From Clostridia bacterium (lineage in GTDB: Bacteria; Bacillota; Clostridia; Oscillospirales; CAG-272), in contig JAFTXO010000001.1 of the NCBI GenBank assembly GCA_017461765.1, positions 1 to 51,055 on the forward strand: a stretch of DNA of 51,055 bases. The letters are read 5' to 3'. The notes under the pieces were generated by a model, which saw only the letters and a list, made by a program, of their open reading frames with translations, ran no database searches and was not told the DNA's origin. Below are positions 44,590 through 51,055 of the stretch, one piece after another. Position numbers and translations under genes: made by a program. Numbering within the stretch: the stretch's first letter is position 1; each line of letters begins with the position of its first letter.

Positions 44590-46404
44590 CTATTCAGTCT
44601 CTTGTACGATCTCTTGCTCGGTTGGGTAATTCTCGAAAAGAAACGCAAGGCTGTCCTCAAAATATGTCTTTGTGTATTCTACCTGAGCCTGCCACGTGCT
44701 AAGACGCCAGATGTGTGAGGGATTGGGCCACACGTTTGTGCCGATAAGCTTCCAACGAACGAAATTTCTTCTGAAGCCCGATTCGTTTTCTGAAATATAC
44801 GCGTAGCACTGATCAAGCGTTTCGTTCATTATAGGAGCGTATTCCTCAAGCGTGCTTGCAACGAGCTCAACGAATTCCTCGTGATTAAGAAGATTTCTGA
44901 ACCAGATATTCTCGCTCTTCGCCCAAAGGTTATCAAGCTGAGCGCCCGTGCTGTTTCCGATTACGCCCATACATCTGTCAAAATCCCACACAGGTCCGCA
45001 CGTAAGCTTTCCGCCCGCATCCTTGTGCATAAAGAAGCTTGCGTATCCGACGTCAACGCACTTAAACACCTCAAAAACGATATACGCCTGCGCAAACGAC
45101 TCCGTATCCATAAGCTCCTCTACCTTTGAATAGTCGTCGCCCTGAAGCGCGTCAAGACAGCTTTGCATATAGCTTTGGATAAACTCCTTATGAGCCGCCT
45201 TATACGAATCTACATCGTCAGAGTCCGGAGTTTTCAGAACATAGCTCTCTCCGCCCACGAAAAACGCATTTCCGTCGGCGCGTCCGTCGCGCTCAATCAA
45301 GTACCCTGTGTCGATATTTTCGTAGCTTGTGTCGATATTTATTTTATTTTCGGCAACCTCTATCTGCTCGCAGAGCATATAAACTCCGAGATATTCACCG
45401 TTTAAATACACGTCAACGAACGTTGCCGAGCTCGTCCAATCGATAGCGTCAAATTTCGATGCAACAGTGAGCGCGAGATAATTTCTTACAAGGCTAAGAT
45501 CGATATAGTTCGCAATAAGCGTCCACTCTCTCGCCTCTCCGTTTCCAAAAAGATCGGTCGCCTCATCAAATTTTATCTTGAACGGCTTTTTGGGATAATC
45601 CCAAGTCGAGTTTCCTCTGCCTCTTATCTTGCCCTCGGCTCTTTCAAGCGAATATTCCTCGCTCGTGTTGCCGATGCCTATGGTGCAATCTATGTATTGA
45701 TCCTTAGAAACTATTCCAGCACCACCCTTTGTATGGATCGTAACTACGGGGAAAACGTCATCGTCTCTTTCAAAGATAGCCTCGATCCTCATATCCTCAG
45801 TAGGCGTTATCTGAAGCTTTTTATCAGTTTCTCCCGTGCTCCAGCCGACAAAGGTATATCCGAGATTTGCAGATGCAAAGAATACGCTTGTGCTCTTTCC
45901 GTCCTCTATCTCCTGAGTGAGTCTGCCCGATACCTTGCCTACTCGTGTGTCGTAAACGATCTCTATCTTGTGCACCTTTACTATCTTAGCCGTATAAACC
46001 TTATCCTCTGTTGCCACGTCGCTTCTGTCGGTAGCCTCATTTCCGTCGTCCCAGCCAAGAAATTTATATCCGTCCTTTACCTCGACGCTGACGGTTTTGG
46101 TGCTTTCTCCGAGTATTACGCTCTGTACGCCTTCACCGATAAGAGTAGCTCCGTCCTGAACGGCATATTCGACGGTAACGCTTTTCTCTTCGCTTGAGCT
46201 TTCCTCGCTTGTTGTTTCTTCACTTGTCGTTTCCTCGGTCGTAGTTTCCTCTGCCATAGAGGTTTCCTCGGTGGGACTTTGGTCCGAGGTGGATGTCGCT
46301 TCGCTTTGCGTTTCGGCAGGCTCATTTTCGTCCTTTGAGCACGATATCATACCGAAAAGCATAACGGCAGCCAATATAAGCGCGAATATTATCTTGCCTT
46401 TCAT
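44590..46404 (-). CDS. CotH-kinase-domain lipoprotein with InlB-type repeats
   Basis: A 604-residue lipoprotein: lipobox Cys22 (GMISC), a Glu/Thr/Ser-rich linker of about 50 residues, two divergent InlB-like beta-repeats (GYKFLGWDDG and GYTFVGWSTG, about 75-215), then a CotH kinase domain (about 230-580). The CotH domain shows GKIRGRGNSTWDYPKKPFKIKF, WTLIANYIDLSLVRN, EYLGVYMLCEQIEV and the metal-binding WDFDRCMG. It probably phosphorylates secreted proteins or glycans at the cell surface. Own promoter and terminator. The kinase activity is inferred from the family. Confidence 0.88.
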   Translation of the reverse strand: MKGKIIFALILAAVMLFGMISCSKDENEPAETQSEATSTSDQSPTEETSMAEETTTEETTSEETTSEESSSEEKSVTVEYAVQDGATLIGEGVQSVILGESTKTVSVEVKDGYKFLGWDDGNEATDRSDVATEDKVYTAKIVKVHKIEIVYDTRVGKVSGRLTQEIEDGKSTSVFFASANLGYTFVGWSTGETDKKLQITPTEDMRIEAIFERDDDVFPVVTIHTKGGAGIVSKDQYIDCTIGIGNTSEEYSLERAEGKIRGRGNSTWDYPKKPFKIKFDEATDLFGNGEAREWTLIANYIDLSLVRNYLALTVASKFDAIDWTSSATFVDVYLNGEYLGVYMLCEQIEVAENKINIDTSYENIDTGYLIERDGRADGNAFFVGGESYVLKTPDSDDVDSYKAAHKEFIQSYMQSCLDALQGDDYSKVEELMDTESFAQAYIVFEVFKCVDVGYASFFMHKDAGGKLTCGPVWDFDRCMGVIGNSTGAQLDNLWAKSENIWFRNLLNHEEFVELVASTLEEYAPIMNETLDQCYAYISENESGFRRNFVRWKLIGTNVWPNPSHIWRLSTWQAQVEYTKTYFEDSLAFLFENYPTEQEIVQETE

Positions 46405-46436
46405 AGCTTCTCCTTAATAAAATTTGCTTATCTTAT

Positions 46437-46466
46437 ATTTTAGCATACATTATGCGCTCCCGTCAA
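46437..46466 (-). promoter_or_regulatory. Promoter of the CotH-kinase gene
   Basis: Minus strand: TTGACG (46461-46466), 18-nt spacer, TAAAAT (46437-46442). Confidence 0.65.
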
Positions 46467-46527
46467 GATATTACTTTATCGGATGAAAGCGTATTTAAAT
46501 TTCTTTCAAATAAGATGCGATCATATC

Positions 46528-46556
46528 TTGACACGGATAGAATTTTGATCTACAAT
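46528..46556 (+). promoter_or_regulatory. Promoter of the SGNH-hydrolase gene
   Basis: TTGACA (46528-46533), 17-nt spacer, TACAAT (46551-46556), followed by AGAGGTG before the ATG at 46588. Confidence 0.8.
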
Positions 46557-46587
46557 TTTTATAAAGACTTTGAAAAGAGGTGCTATA

Positions 46588-47562
46588 ATGAAGCTTTCAA
46601 ACAAAACGCTTACAAAATTCATAAAGGGCGCTGTCTGCTTTTCCGAGGAAAAGGGATATTTATGCTCTTACAGATACTCAAGAGCGCAGATGGATCACAT
46701 GAGCCTTGACGGCTACGATCATTGCTGGCGCAGTTGGGCTTTGCATTCGAGCAATATAAGAATTGAATTTAAGACAGATGCGCAAAGCTTATCCTTCAAT
46801 TATAGATCGTCCGACGTTCTCGACACGAATAATACGATAGATCTATACATAAACGACGTGCTTTACTCGGTATACAATATAGAGCAAAATCTCAAGGGGA
46901 GTGTCGCTTTTTCAATGCCTGCGGGAGAGAAAAAGGTTAGCATTTATCTTCCCTGCGTAAGCAAGCTCGATATTAAAGGCTTCACTATCGACGGATCATA
47001 TAAGACGATAAAGGACAAGGGCGCGCGCGTTCTTGTTATCGGAGACTCCATAACACAGGGTGGCGGTCCTTCGATCACAAGCGCATCATATCTTAATTCG
47101 CTCGTGCGAAAAACAGGATACACGGTGCTCGGCCAGGGAATTGCGGGTTACAGATACGAGCCGAGAGATCTTATGAAGGTCGACGGCTTCGAGCCGGATA
47201 AAATAATCGTTTTCCTCGGTACGAACTACTACGACGAAAAATCGTGTCTTGACAATGGCTACGACTACGAAATCGCGGTAAACGAATTTTACGAGAAGCT
47301 CACAAGGCTTTATCCCGAAACGCCAATTATGACAATTACTCCGCTCTGGCGAAATAACAACGTTGATTGGGAGCGCTTTTTGTGGTGCATAGACACGATC
47401 AAAAAAGCTTGTGAAAAATACAAAAACATACACGTGGTCGACGGTTTTACCCTCGTTCCCAACGTCGATGAGTGCTATAAGGATAAGATCCATCCAAACT
47501 CCTACGGCTCAGAGCTGCTCGCATCAAATATATTGAAAAATATAAAAGAGCTAAAATTCTGA
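46588..47562 (+). CDS. SGNH/GDSL-type esterase with N-terminal beta domain
   Basis: A 324-residue esterase without a signal peptide. An N-terminal beta-sandwich (about 1-140) precedes the SGNH domain: block I VIGDSITQGG (nucleophile Ser), block III FLGTNYYD, and block V KIHPNSYG with the catalytic Asp-x-x-His. The layout resembles carbohydrate-esterase family 2 and related deacetylases, so an acetyl group on a sugar is a likely target. ATG at 46588 rather than 46570 is supported by AGAGGTG. It converges with the GDPD gene over a shared terminator. Confidence 0.85.
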   Translation: MKLSNKTLTKFIKGAVCFSEEKGYLCSYRYSRAQMDHMSLDGYDHCWRSWALHSSNIRIEFKTDAQSLSFNYRSSDVLDTNNTIDLYINDVLYSVYNIEQNLKGSVAFSMPAGEKKVSIYLPCVSKLDIKGFTIDGSYKTIKDKGARVLVIGDSITQGGGPSITSASYLNSLVRKTGYTVLGQGIAGYRYEPRDLMKVDGFEPDKIIVFLGTNYYDEKSCLDNGYDYEIAVNEFYEKLTRLYPETPIMTITPLWRNNNVDWERFLWCIDTIKKACEKYKNIHVVDGFTLVPNVDECYKDKIHPNSYGSELLASNILKNIKELKF

Positions 47563-47563
47563 T

Positions 47564-47595
47564 AAAAAAGCTTGCACCCTCGTGCAAGCTTTTTT
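47564..47595. terminator. Bidirectional terminator between SGNH hydrolase and GDPD genes
   Basis: AAAAAAGCTTGCAC and GTGCAAGCTTTTTT form a perfect 14-bp stem with a 4-nt loop. Confidence 0.9.
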
Positions 47596-47603
47596 ATATA
47601 ATA

Positions 47604-48440
47604 TTATAAATCGCGCTTTTTTAAATAATCCTTAAGCATAAGGAGCCAATCGGTCTGAATGAAGTCGACACCCTTATCGACGAGCCAGCCCCAGCCCTTA
47701 TCGGGTGAGTCAAGGAGCGAGATATCGTCTGTGTGGTGTGCGGAGATAACGTCAGCCTCGTTGTATATGATCGAGTTTGCCCAGATAAGAAGTCCCTTTT
47801 GGTGCATTTTGGCGATATACTCATCGCTTATACACTCGTCACTTTCCTTGTCGAAAAGTATCTCTGTGCCTATTATGTTTACTCCCTTTTCAATAAGACT
47901 GTCAGTTACCGTGTCCTTGTGATGAATAAGCGGAACGAACATAAAATCGGGAGCATATTTTTTCACGTTCTCAAGGCTTTTTTCATCGATCCCCGTTTTC
48001 ACGATGACCTGCTTTTCAACTCCCGCCTTGCGTATCTCGTTTGAAATGCCCTCAACGTCCGTCCAGAATTTATCCACGTTTATGTATACCTTATCCTTAA
48101 GAAGCTTAAGAACGCTCTCAAGGGTCGGAACCTTATAGCTTGTGCGAACTGCATCCGAATTCACAAGATAAAGCGACTCCACCTCGTCCGAGGTCATCTC
48201 GGAAATTTGCTTGCTGCTTCTTAAAAAAACGTGCTCCATGCCGGGATGAAACGCATAAAATTTTCCGTCCTTCGATTTTGCGACGTCTATCTCAACCACG
48301 TCAGCACCCTGCTCTACGGCTATCTTGTATGATAAAAGCGTATTGCAAGGAATATTCGCTCCGCAAACGCCTCTGTGTGCCGCCAAAAACGGCGCTTTTT
48401 TTATTTTTCTGTTTTCAAAAATGCTTCTGTTAAAATTCAT
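47604..48440 (-). CDS. Glycerophosphodiester phosphodiesterase-family protein
   Basis: A 278-residue GDPD barrel without a signal peptide. AAHRGV and the following NTLLSYKIAVEQGADVVEIDV give the first catalytic His and metal Glu/Asp; FHPG supplies the second His. The C-terminal GVDFIQTDW is typical. It hydrolyses glycerophosphodiesters to glycerol-3-phosphate and an alcohol, for phosphate or glycerol recovery. ATG at 48440; second gene of a unit led by the truncated membrane protein and the aldo/keto reductase. Confidence 0.88.
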   Translation of the reverse strand: MNFNRSIFENRKIKKAPFLAAHRGVCGANIPCNTLLSYKIAVEQGADVVEIDVAKSKDGKFYAFHPGMEHVFLRSSKQISEMTSDEVESLYLVNSDAVRTSYKVPTLESVLKLLKDKVYINVDKFWTDVEGISNEIRKAGVEKQVIVKTGIDEKSLENVKKYAPDFMFVPLIHHKDTVTDSLIEKGVNIIGTEILFDKESDECISDEYIAKMHQKGLLIWANSIIYNEADVISAHHTDDISLLDSPDKGWGWLVDKGVDFIQTDWLLMLKDYLKKRDL

Positions 48441-48452
48441 AACTACTCCTAA

Positions 48453-49577
48453 TCATTTTCTACGGGAAACAAAGTCCTTGAATATTTCGGGGATCTTTAT
48501 GTTCTGCGGGCAGACCGCCATACAAGCTCCGCACGCTATGCAAGCCTCGGGACGCTTATTTTCCGGCATAGCGCCAAGGCTCATCGATACTATAAAGCCT
48601 CCGCCCGAAAATACCTGCTCGTTATAAAGCGATATAAGCTTCGGTATATCAAGCTCCATATGACAGTATTCGGTACAGTATCTGCAAGCGGTACACGCAA
48701 CGCTCCGCGTCATTTTCCTTCCAAGATCAAGCAGAGCCGTAAATTCTCCGTCGCTAAGTGTTCGTTCCTTCTCAAAGGTCTTTATATTTTGCTTGACCTG
48801 CTCAAAATCGGACATTCCCGAAAGAGTTACCGTAACCTCAGGGATCGACTGAACAAATCTGAATGCCATAGCAGGAGCGCTCTCGTCATCGCGTATCAAT
48901 CTTAAAGCATCAAGCTCGCTTTCACTGAGCCTTGCAAGTCTGCCTCCGCGAACAGGCTCCATTACCCACACGGGAATATTAAGCTCCTTAAGGTAATCGA
49001 GCTTTGCCTTAGCGTCCTGAAATTCGTAATCAAGATAATTAAGCTGTATCTGGCAAAACTCCATATGCTCGCCGTACATATCAAGAAATCTTTTGAAGTT
49101 TTTAAACTCCGCGTGCGTGGAAAAGCCAAGATGCTTTATTCTGCCGTTTTTCTTCTGCTCCAAAAGATATTCAACCGTCTGATATTTGGGATCAAGGTAA
49201 TATTCTATATTTGCCTCGCAAACATTATGCACAAGATAAAAGTCAAAATACTCAACTTGGCATTTTTTAAGCTGCTTTTCAAATATCTCGGCAACCTTGC
49301 CCATATTATTTATATCATATCCCGGAAATTTCGTCGCAAGATAGAATTTATCTCTCGGATAAGCGGAAAGCACCTTTCCCATAACGGTCTCGGAGCTTCC
49401 CATATGATATCCCCACGCCGTATCGAAATAATTTACTCCGTGAGATATCGCAAAATCGACCATCTCAGCAGTCTTTTCCTCGTCGATTTCCGACGAGCCC
49501 TCTCCCTTCAAAGGCAAGCGCATTGTGCCAAAGCCAAGAGCCGAAAGCTCAAGCTCCTTAAATTTCTTATATATCAT
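48453..49577 (-). CDS. Aldo/keto reductase with C-terminal 4Fe-4S ferredoxin domain
   Basis: A 374-residue oxidoreductase. The N-terminal barrel has LGFGTMRLP, the FDTAWGY tetrad Asp/Tyr, LATKF (Lys) and FYLVHNV (His). The C-terminal domain (about 290-360) has two ferredoxin motifs, CTACRYCTEYC and CIACGACMAVCP, each able to hold a 4Fe-4S cluster. Such fused proteins are common in anaerobes and probably pass electrons between NAD(P)H, an aldehyde or ketone, and ferredoxin. It overlaps the upstream frame by 4 nt and precedes the GDPD gene by 12 nt. Substrate unknown. Confidence 0.9.
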   Translation of the reverse strand: MIYKKFKELELSALGFGTMRLPLKGEGSSEIDEEKTAEMVDFAISHGVNYFDTAWGYHMGSSETVMGKVLSAYPRDKFYLATKFPGYDINNMGKVAEIFEKQLKKCQVEYFDFYLVHNVCEANIEYYLDPKYQTVEYLLEQKKNGRIKHLGFSTHAEFKNFKRFLDMYGEHMEFCQIQLNYLDYEFQDAKAKLDYLKELNIPVWVMEPVRGGRLARLSESELDALRLIRDDESAPAMAFRFVQSIPEVTVTLSGMSDFEQVKQNIKTFEKERTLSDGEFTALLDLGRKMTRSVACTACRYCTEYCHMELDIPKLISLYNEQVFSGGGFIVSMSLGAMPENKRPEACIACGACMAVCPQNIKIPEIFKDFVSRRK

Positions 49578-50044
49578 CTATCTTCCTCCGCCTTATATTT
49601 TAAATATGCACGAAGCCTTTTTCTTAATTGTATCACATTCCCACCGATAAAGCAAGTAAAAAGGAGCAGATTTATCTGCTCCTTCTTATATTCATTTCTC
49701 AGCCTTAAGCTTTGTTTTTCCTTTATAGTATTATATATAAAATAGAACAGCACAACGTAAGCCACAAAAGCGCCTACGACAAGCAGCGGATAAAGCACGC
49801 TGTTTCCGTTCACAAGATTATAAAAAATACTATACGGCGTTCCGTCATCTCTCATCAAAAACATATAATTATGAGGCTTCATCACACCGTCACTGTCAGG
49901 CTCAGCCAAAAGGATATTAACCACATAAGCCAAAACAGAAAATACGCCCAAAATAGAAACGGTGATGGGGAGATTTTTCTTTTTCAAGCTTATCATACCC
50001 GAAAAAGCTATGTAAAGCGATGCAAAGCCGAAAAAATTATTCAT
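49574..50044 (-). pseudogene. Truncated YwaF-like membrane protein with terminator inside the frame
   Basis: A 156-residue frame whose first part matches the C-terminal half of YwaF/TIGR02206-type membrane proteins (NYMFLMRDDGTPYSIFYNLVNGN followed by a hydrophobic helix). Full members are about 220-240 residues, so the N-terminal helices are missing. After FIYNTIKEKQ the frame runs through a textbook terminator and continues about 35 residues to overlap the reductase start. The normal stop was probably lost or shifted. A functional short protein cannot be excluded. Confidence 0.6.
49658..49682 (-). terminator. Rho-independent terminator inside the YwaF-like frame
   Basis: GGAGCAGAT (49663-49671) and ATCTGCTCC (49674-49682) form a perfect 9-bp stem with a 2-nt separation at the apex; TTTTT follows on the minus strand. 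Confidence 0.8.
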
Positions 50045-50171
50045 AGAAGCTCCAAAGTTGCAAAATTCGACATTTTAATAAATTGTATCATATAAAAAGA
50101 AGTTTGTATACATTTTCTTTAAAATTTAACAATCAAGACATAATTGTGCCGATCTATTCTCTCCTTGGCTA

Positions 50172-50200
50172 TTGACACTATTGTCTATGTGTGATATAAT
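50172..50200 (+). promoter_or_regulatory. Perfect consensus promoter of the 50283 gene
   Basis: TTGACA (50172-50177), 17-nt spacer, TATAAT (50195-50200). Both hexamers and the spacing are ideal, which suggests strong expression. Confidence 0.9.
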
Positions 50201-50282
50201 TAAACTATGAATTAGGGGAAGAAACCCATAACAAAAAACGAAAATTCATAATACGCAAATTAAAGCAAGGGGGTCGACACCC

Positions 50283-50864
50283 ATAGAAAAAAACATTATT
50301 GTTGTTGATGAGCAAGGAAATGAATATGAGGCTACCTATTTAAAAAGGGCTAAGGGTCTTGTTAAAAATGGCAGGGCACGCTTCATAAATGAAAATACAA
50401 TATGCCTTGCGTGTCCGCCAAAGAATTATTTGGAGGATAATAAAATGGAAAATAAATCAGAAAACAAATTGACCGAAAGAGAAATTTTCGAGCAAATAGT
50501 TGCATTACAAACACAGCTTACCGAAAACAACGCTCATTCTTTGCACAGATTAGTTGATGCGATGGATTGTGTTTACTCTGATGATAACGAAGCAGGAAGC
50601 GAACAGATCTCGGAGGTTTGCAACGTATTTTCAATGCGTGAGCATAATTTGAGAATTATGCTTGAATTTTATATCAAAATGTATGATGATGTGAAGAAAA
50701 TCGAAGAGGAACGAAAGGCTGATTTGATAAAAGGCGCTTTTTCCGAAATTTCATCTAAAATCAAAGCTTCCGATTTGCCGTCTGAGGATAAATTAAGTGC
50801 ACTTTTGGATATTACAGATGCAACAAAGGAATTAGTTATGACGCTGCTAACCTCTTCAAATTAA
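50283..50864 (+). CDS. Conserved clostridial-type protein with non-standard start (ATA?)
   Basis: The frame is open from 50232. Residues read from 50283 are IEKNIIVVDEQGNEYEATY, then a basic KRAKGLVKNGRARF segment and NTICLACPP, a pattern I recall at the start of related clostridial proteins. This block precedes any in-frame ATG (first at 50445), GTG or TTG (first at 50430). AAGGGGG lies 9-10 nt before the ATA at 50283, so ATA is the best start; otherwise a point change has spoiled an ATG. The C-terminal part is helical and acidic (CNVFSMREHNLRIMLEFYIKMYDD). Function unknown. Confidence 0.6.
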   Translation: MEKNIIVVDEQGNEYEATYLKRAKGLVKNGRARFINENTICLACPPKNYLEDNKMENKSENKLTEREIFEQIVALQTQLTENNAHSLHRLVDAMDCVYSDDNEAGSEQISEVCNVFSMREHNLRIMLEFYIKMYDDVKKIEEERKADLIKGAFSEISSKIKASDLPSEDKLSALLDITDATKELVMTLLTSSN

Positions 50865-50891
50865 ACAAATAAAGGCGAGTGCTGAATTTAA

Positions 50892-51055
50892 TGTGCCCCC
50901 TGTCAAGTAGACAAACTAAAAAACAAAAGAATTTACAAATTGAATAAGATTCTTTCATCTCCCCCTGCTGCGCAGCAGGGGGAGATTTTTCGTCACGCGG
51001 AGGTGGCGAAATAATACTCGCAAGGCGTCATACAATTTAGACGTTTCTGGTAACG
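50892..51055. mobile_element. Right part of an IS3-like insertion sequence, cut by the window end
   Basis: The terminal TGTGCCCCCTGTCAAGTAG (50892-50910) resembles IS3-family ends. The transposase C-terminus is on the minus strand at 50993-51055. Between them a palindrome, CTCCCCCTGCTGC and its complement (about 50959-50985), with TTTTT after it on the plus strand, may insulate the element. The left end lies outside the window. Confidence 0.65.
50993..51055 (-). CDS. IS3-like transposase, C-terminal 20 residues only
   Basis: The frame enters from the window end and reads RYQKRLNCMTPCEYYFATSA before a TGA at 50993-50995. The arrangement of basic residues, MTP and EY matches the last residues of IS3-family OrfB transposases. 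Too short for a closer assignment. Confidence 0.6.
   Translation of the reverse strand, partial: RYQKRLNCMTPCEYYFATSA

Noticed and set aside
1..51055. tRNA or rRNA genes
   Set aside because: No cloverleaf with a T-loop GGTTCGA-type block and no rRNA-like stretch was found by eye; tRNAscan-SE and barrnap would be decisive.

Overview
The window reads as a chromosomal segment of an anaerobic, fermentative Clostridia-type Firmicute, most likely from a gut or rumen habitat. The grounds are a glycyl radical enzyme with a two-cluster activase, many lipoproteins with short Firmicute-type signal peptides, consensus sigma-A promoters and U-tailed terminators, a sepF/yggT/lspA cluster, plant-glycan genes (alpha-xylosidase, xylose isomerase, xylulokinase), a GH92 mannosidase and a BspA-like surface protein. 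Species assignment is not possible from the sequence alone. I saw no tRNA, rRNA or CRISPR array.

Layout. 35-4383 (-): a three-gene unit of glycyl radical enzyme, M20 dipeptidase and radical-SAM activase, divergent from a lipoprotein (4636-6501, +). 6506-6936: a 431-bp element with terminal inverted repeats that is packed with small hairpins. 6941-11720 (-): alpha-xylosidase, xylose isomerase and xylulokinase, an intracellular route from alpha-xylosides to xylulose-5-phosphate. 11890-15673 (-): four tightly spaced genes (TIM-barrel isomerase, polysaccharide deacetylase, cysteine-synthase-like enzyme, amidohydrolase). 15828-21046 (-): surface-glycan genes, including a GT2-HAD-FLARDG three-domain protein and a free-standing FLARDG protein, under a consensus promoter. 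21117-28976 (-): lipoproteins, an mnmE/RNHCP/radical-SAM operon, two more lipoproteins and dapA.

29107-35896 (+) is a long housekeeping run: queA, miaA, yggS, sepF, yggT, lspA, rluD, rsmG, azlC, azlD. 36118-36710 is the most unusual non-coding stretch. A consensus promoter drives a roughly 211-nt RNA that can form a long rod and ends in a terminator just before a 56-residue cysteine-rich ORF; the whole block lies between two copies of a 40-bp direct repeat. 36741-46404 holds a large lipoprotein, an EEP-family phosphohydrolase, GH92, a cysteine-triplet BspA-like surface protein and a CotH-kinase lipoprotein. 46588-50864 has an SGNH hydrolase, a GDPD, a ferredoxin-type aldo/keto reductase, a truncated YwaF-like membrane protein, and a gene whose conserved N-terminus precedes any ATG/GTG/TTG. 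The window ends inside an IS3-like element.

Themes: four lipoproteins with related C-terminal ends recur across the window; hairpins resembling the mobile-element ends serve as transcription terminators; palindromic dispersed repeats sit in several intergenic gaps. Functions are inferred from motifs read by eye. No database search was possible.
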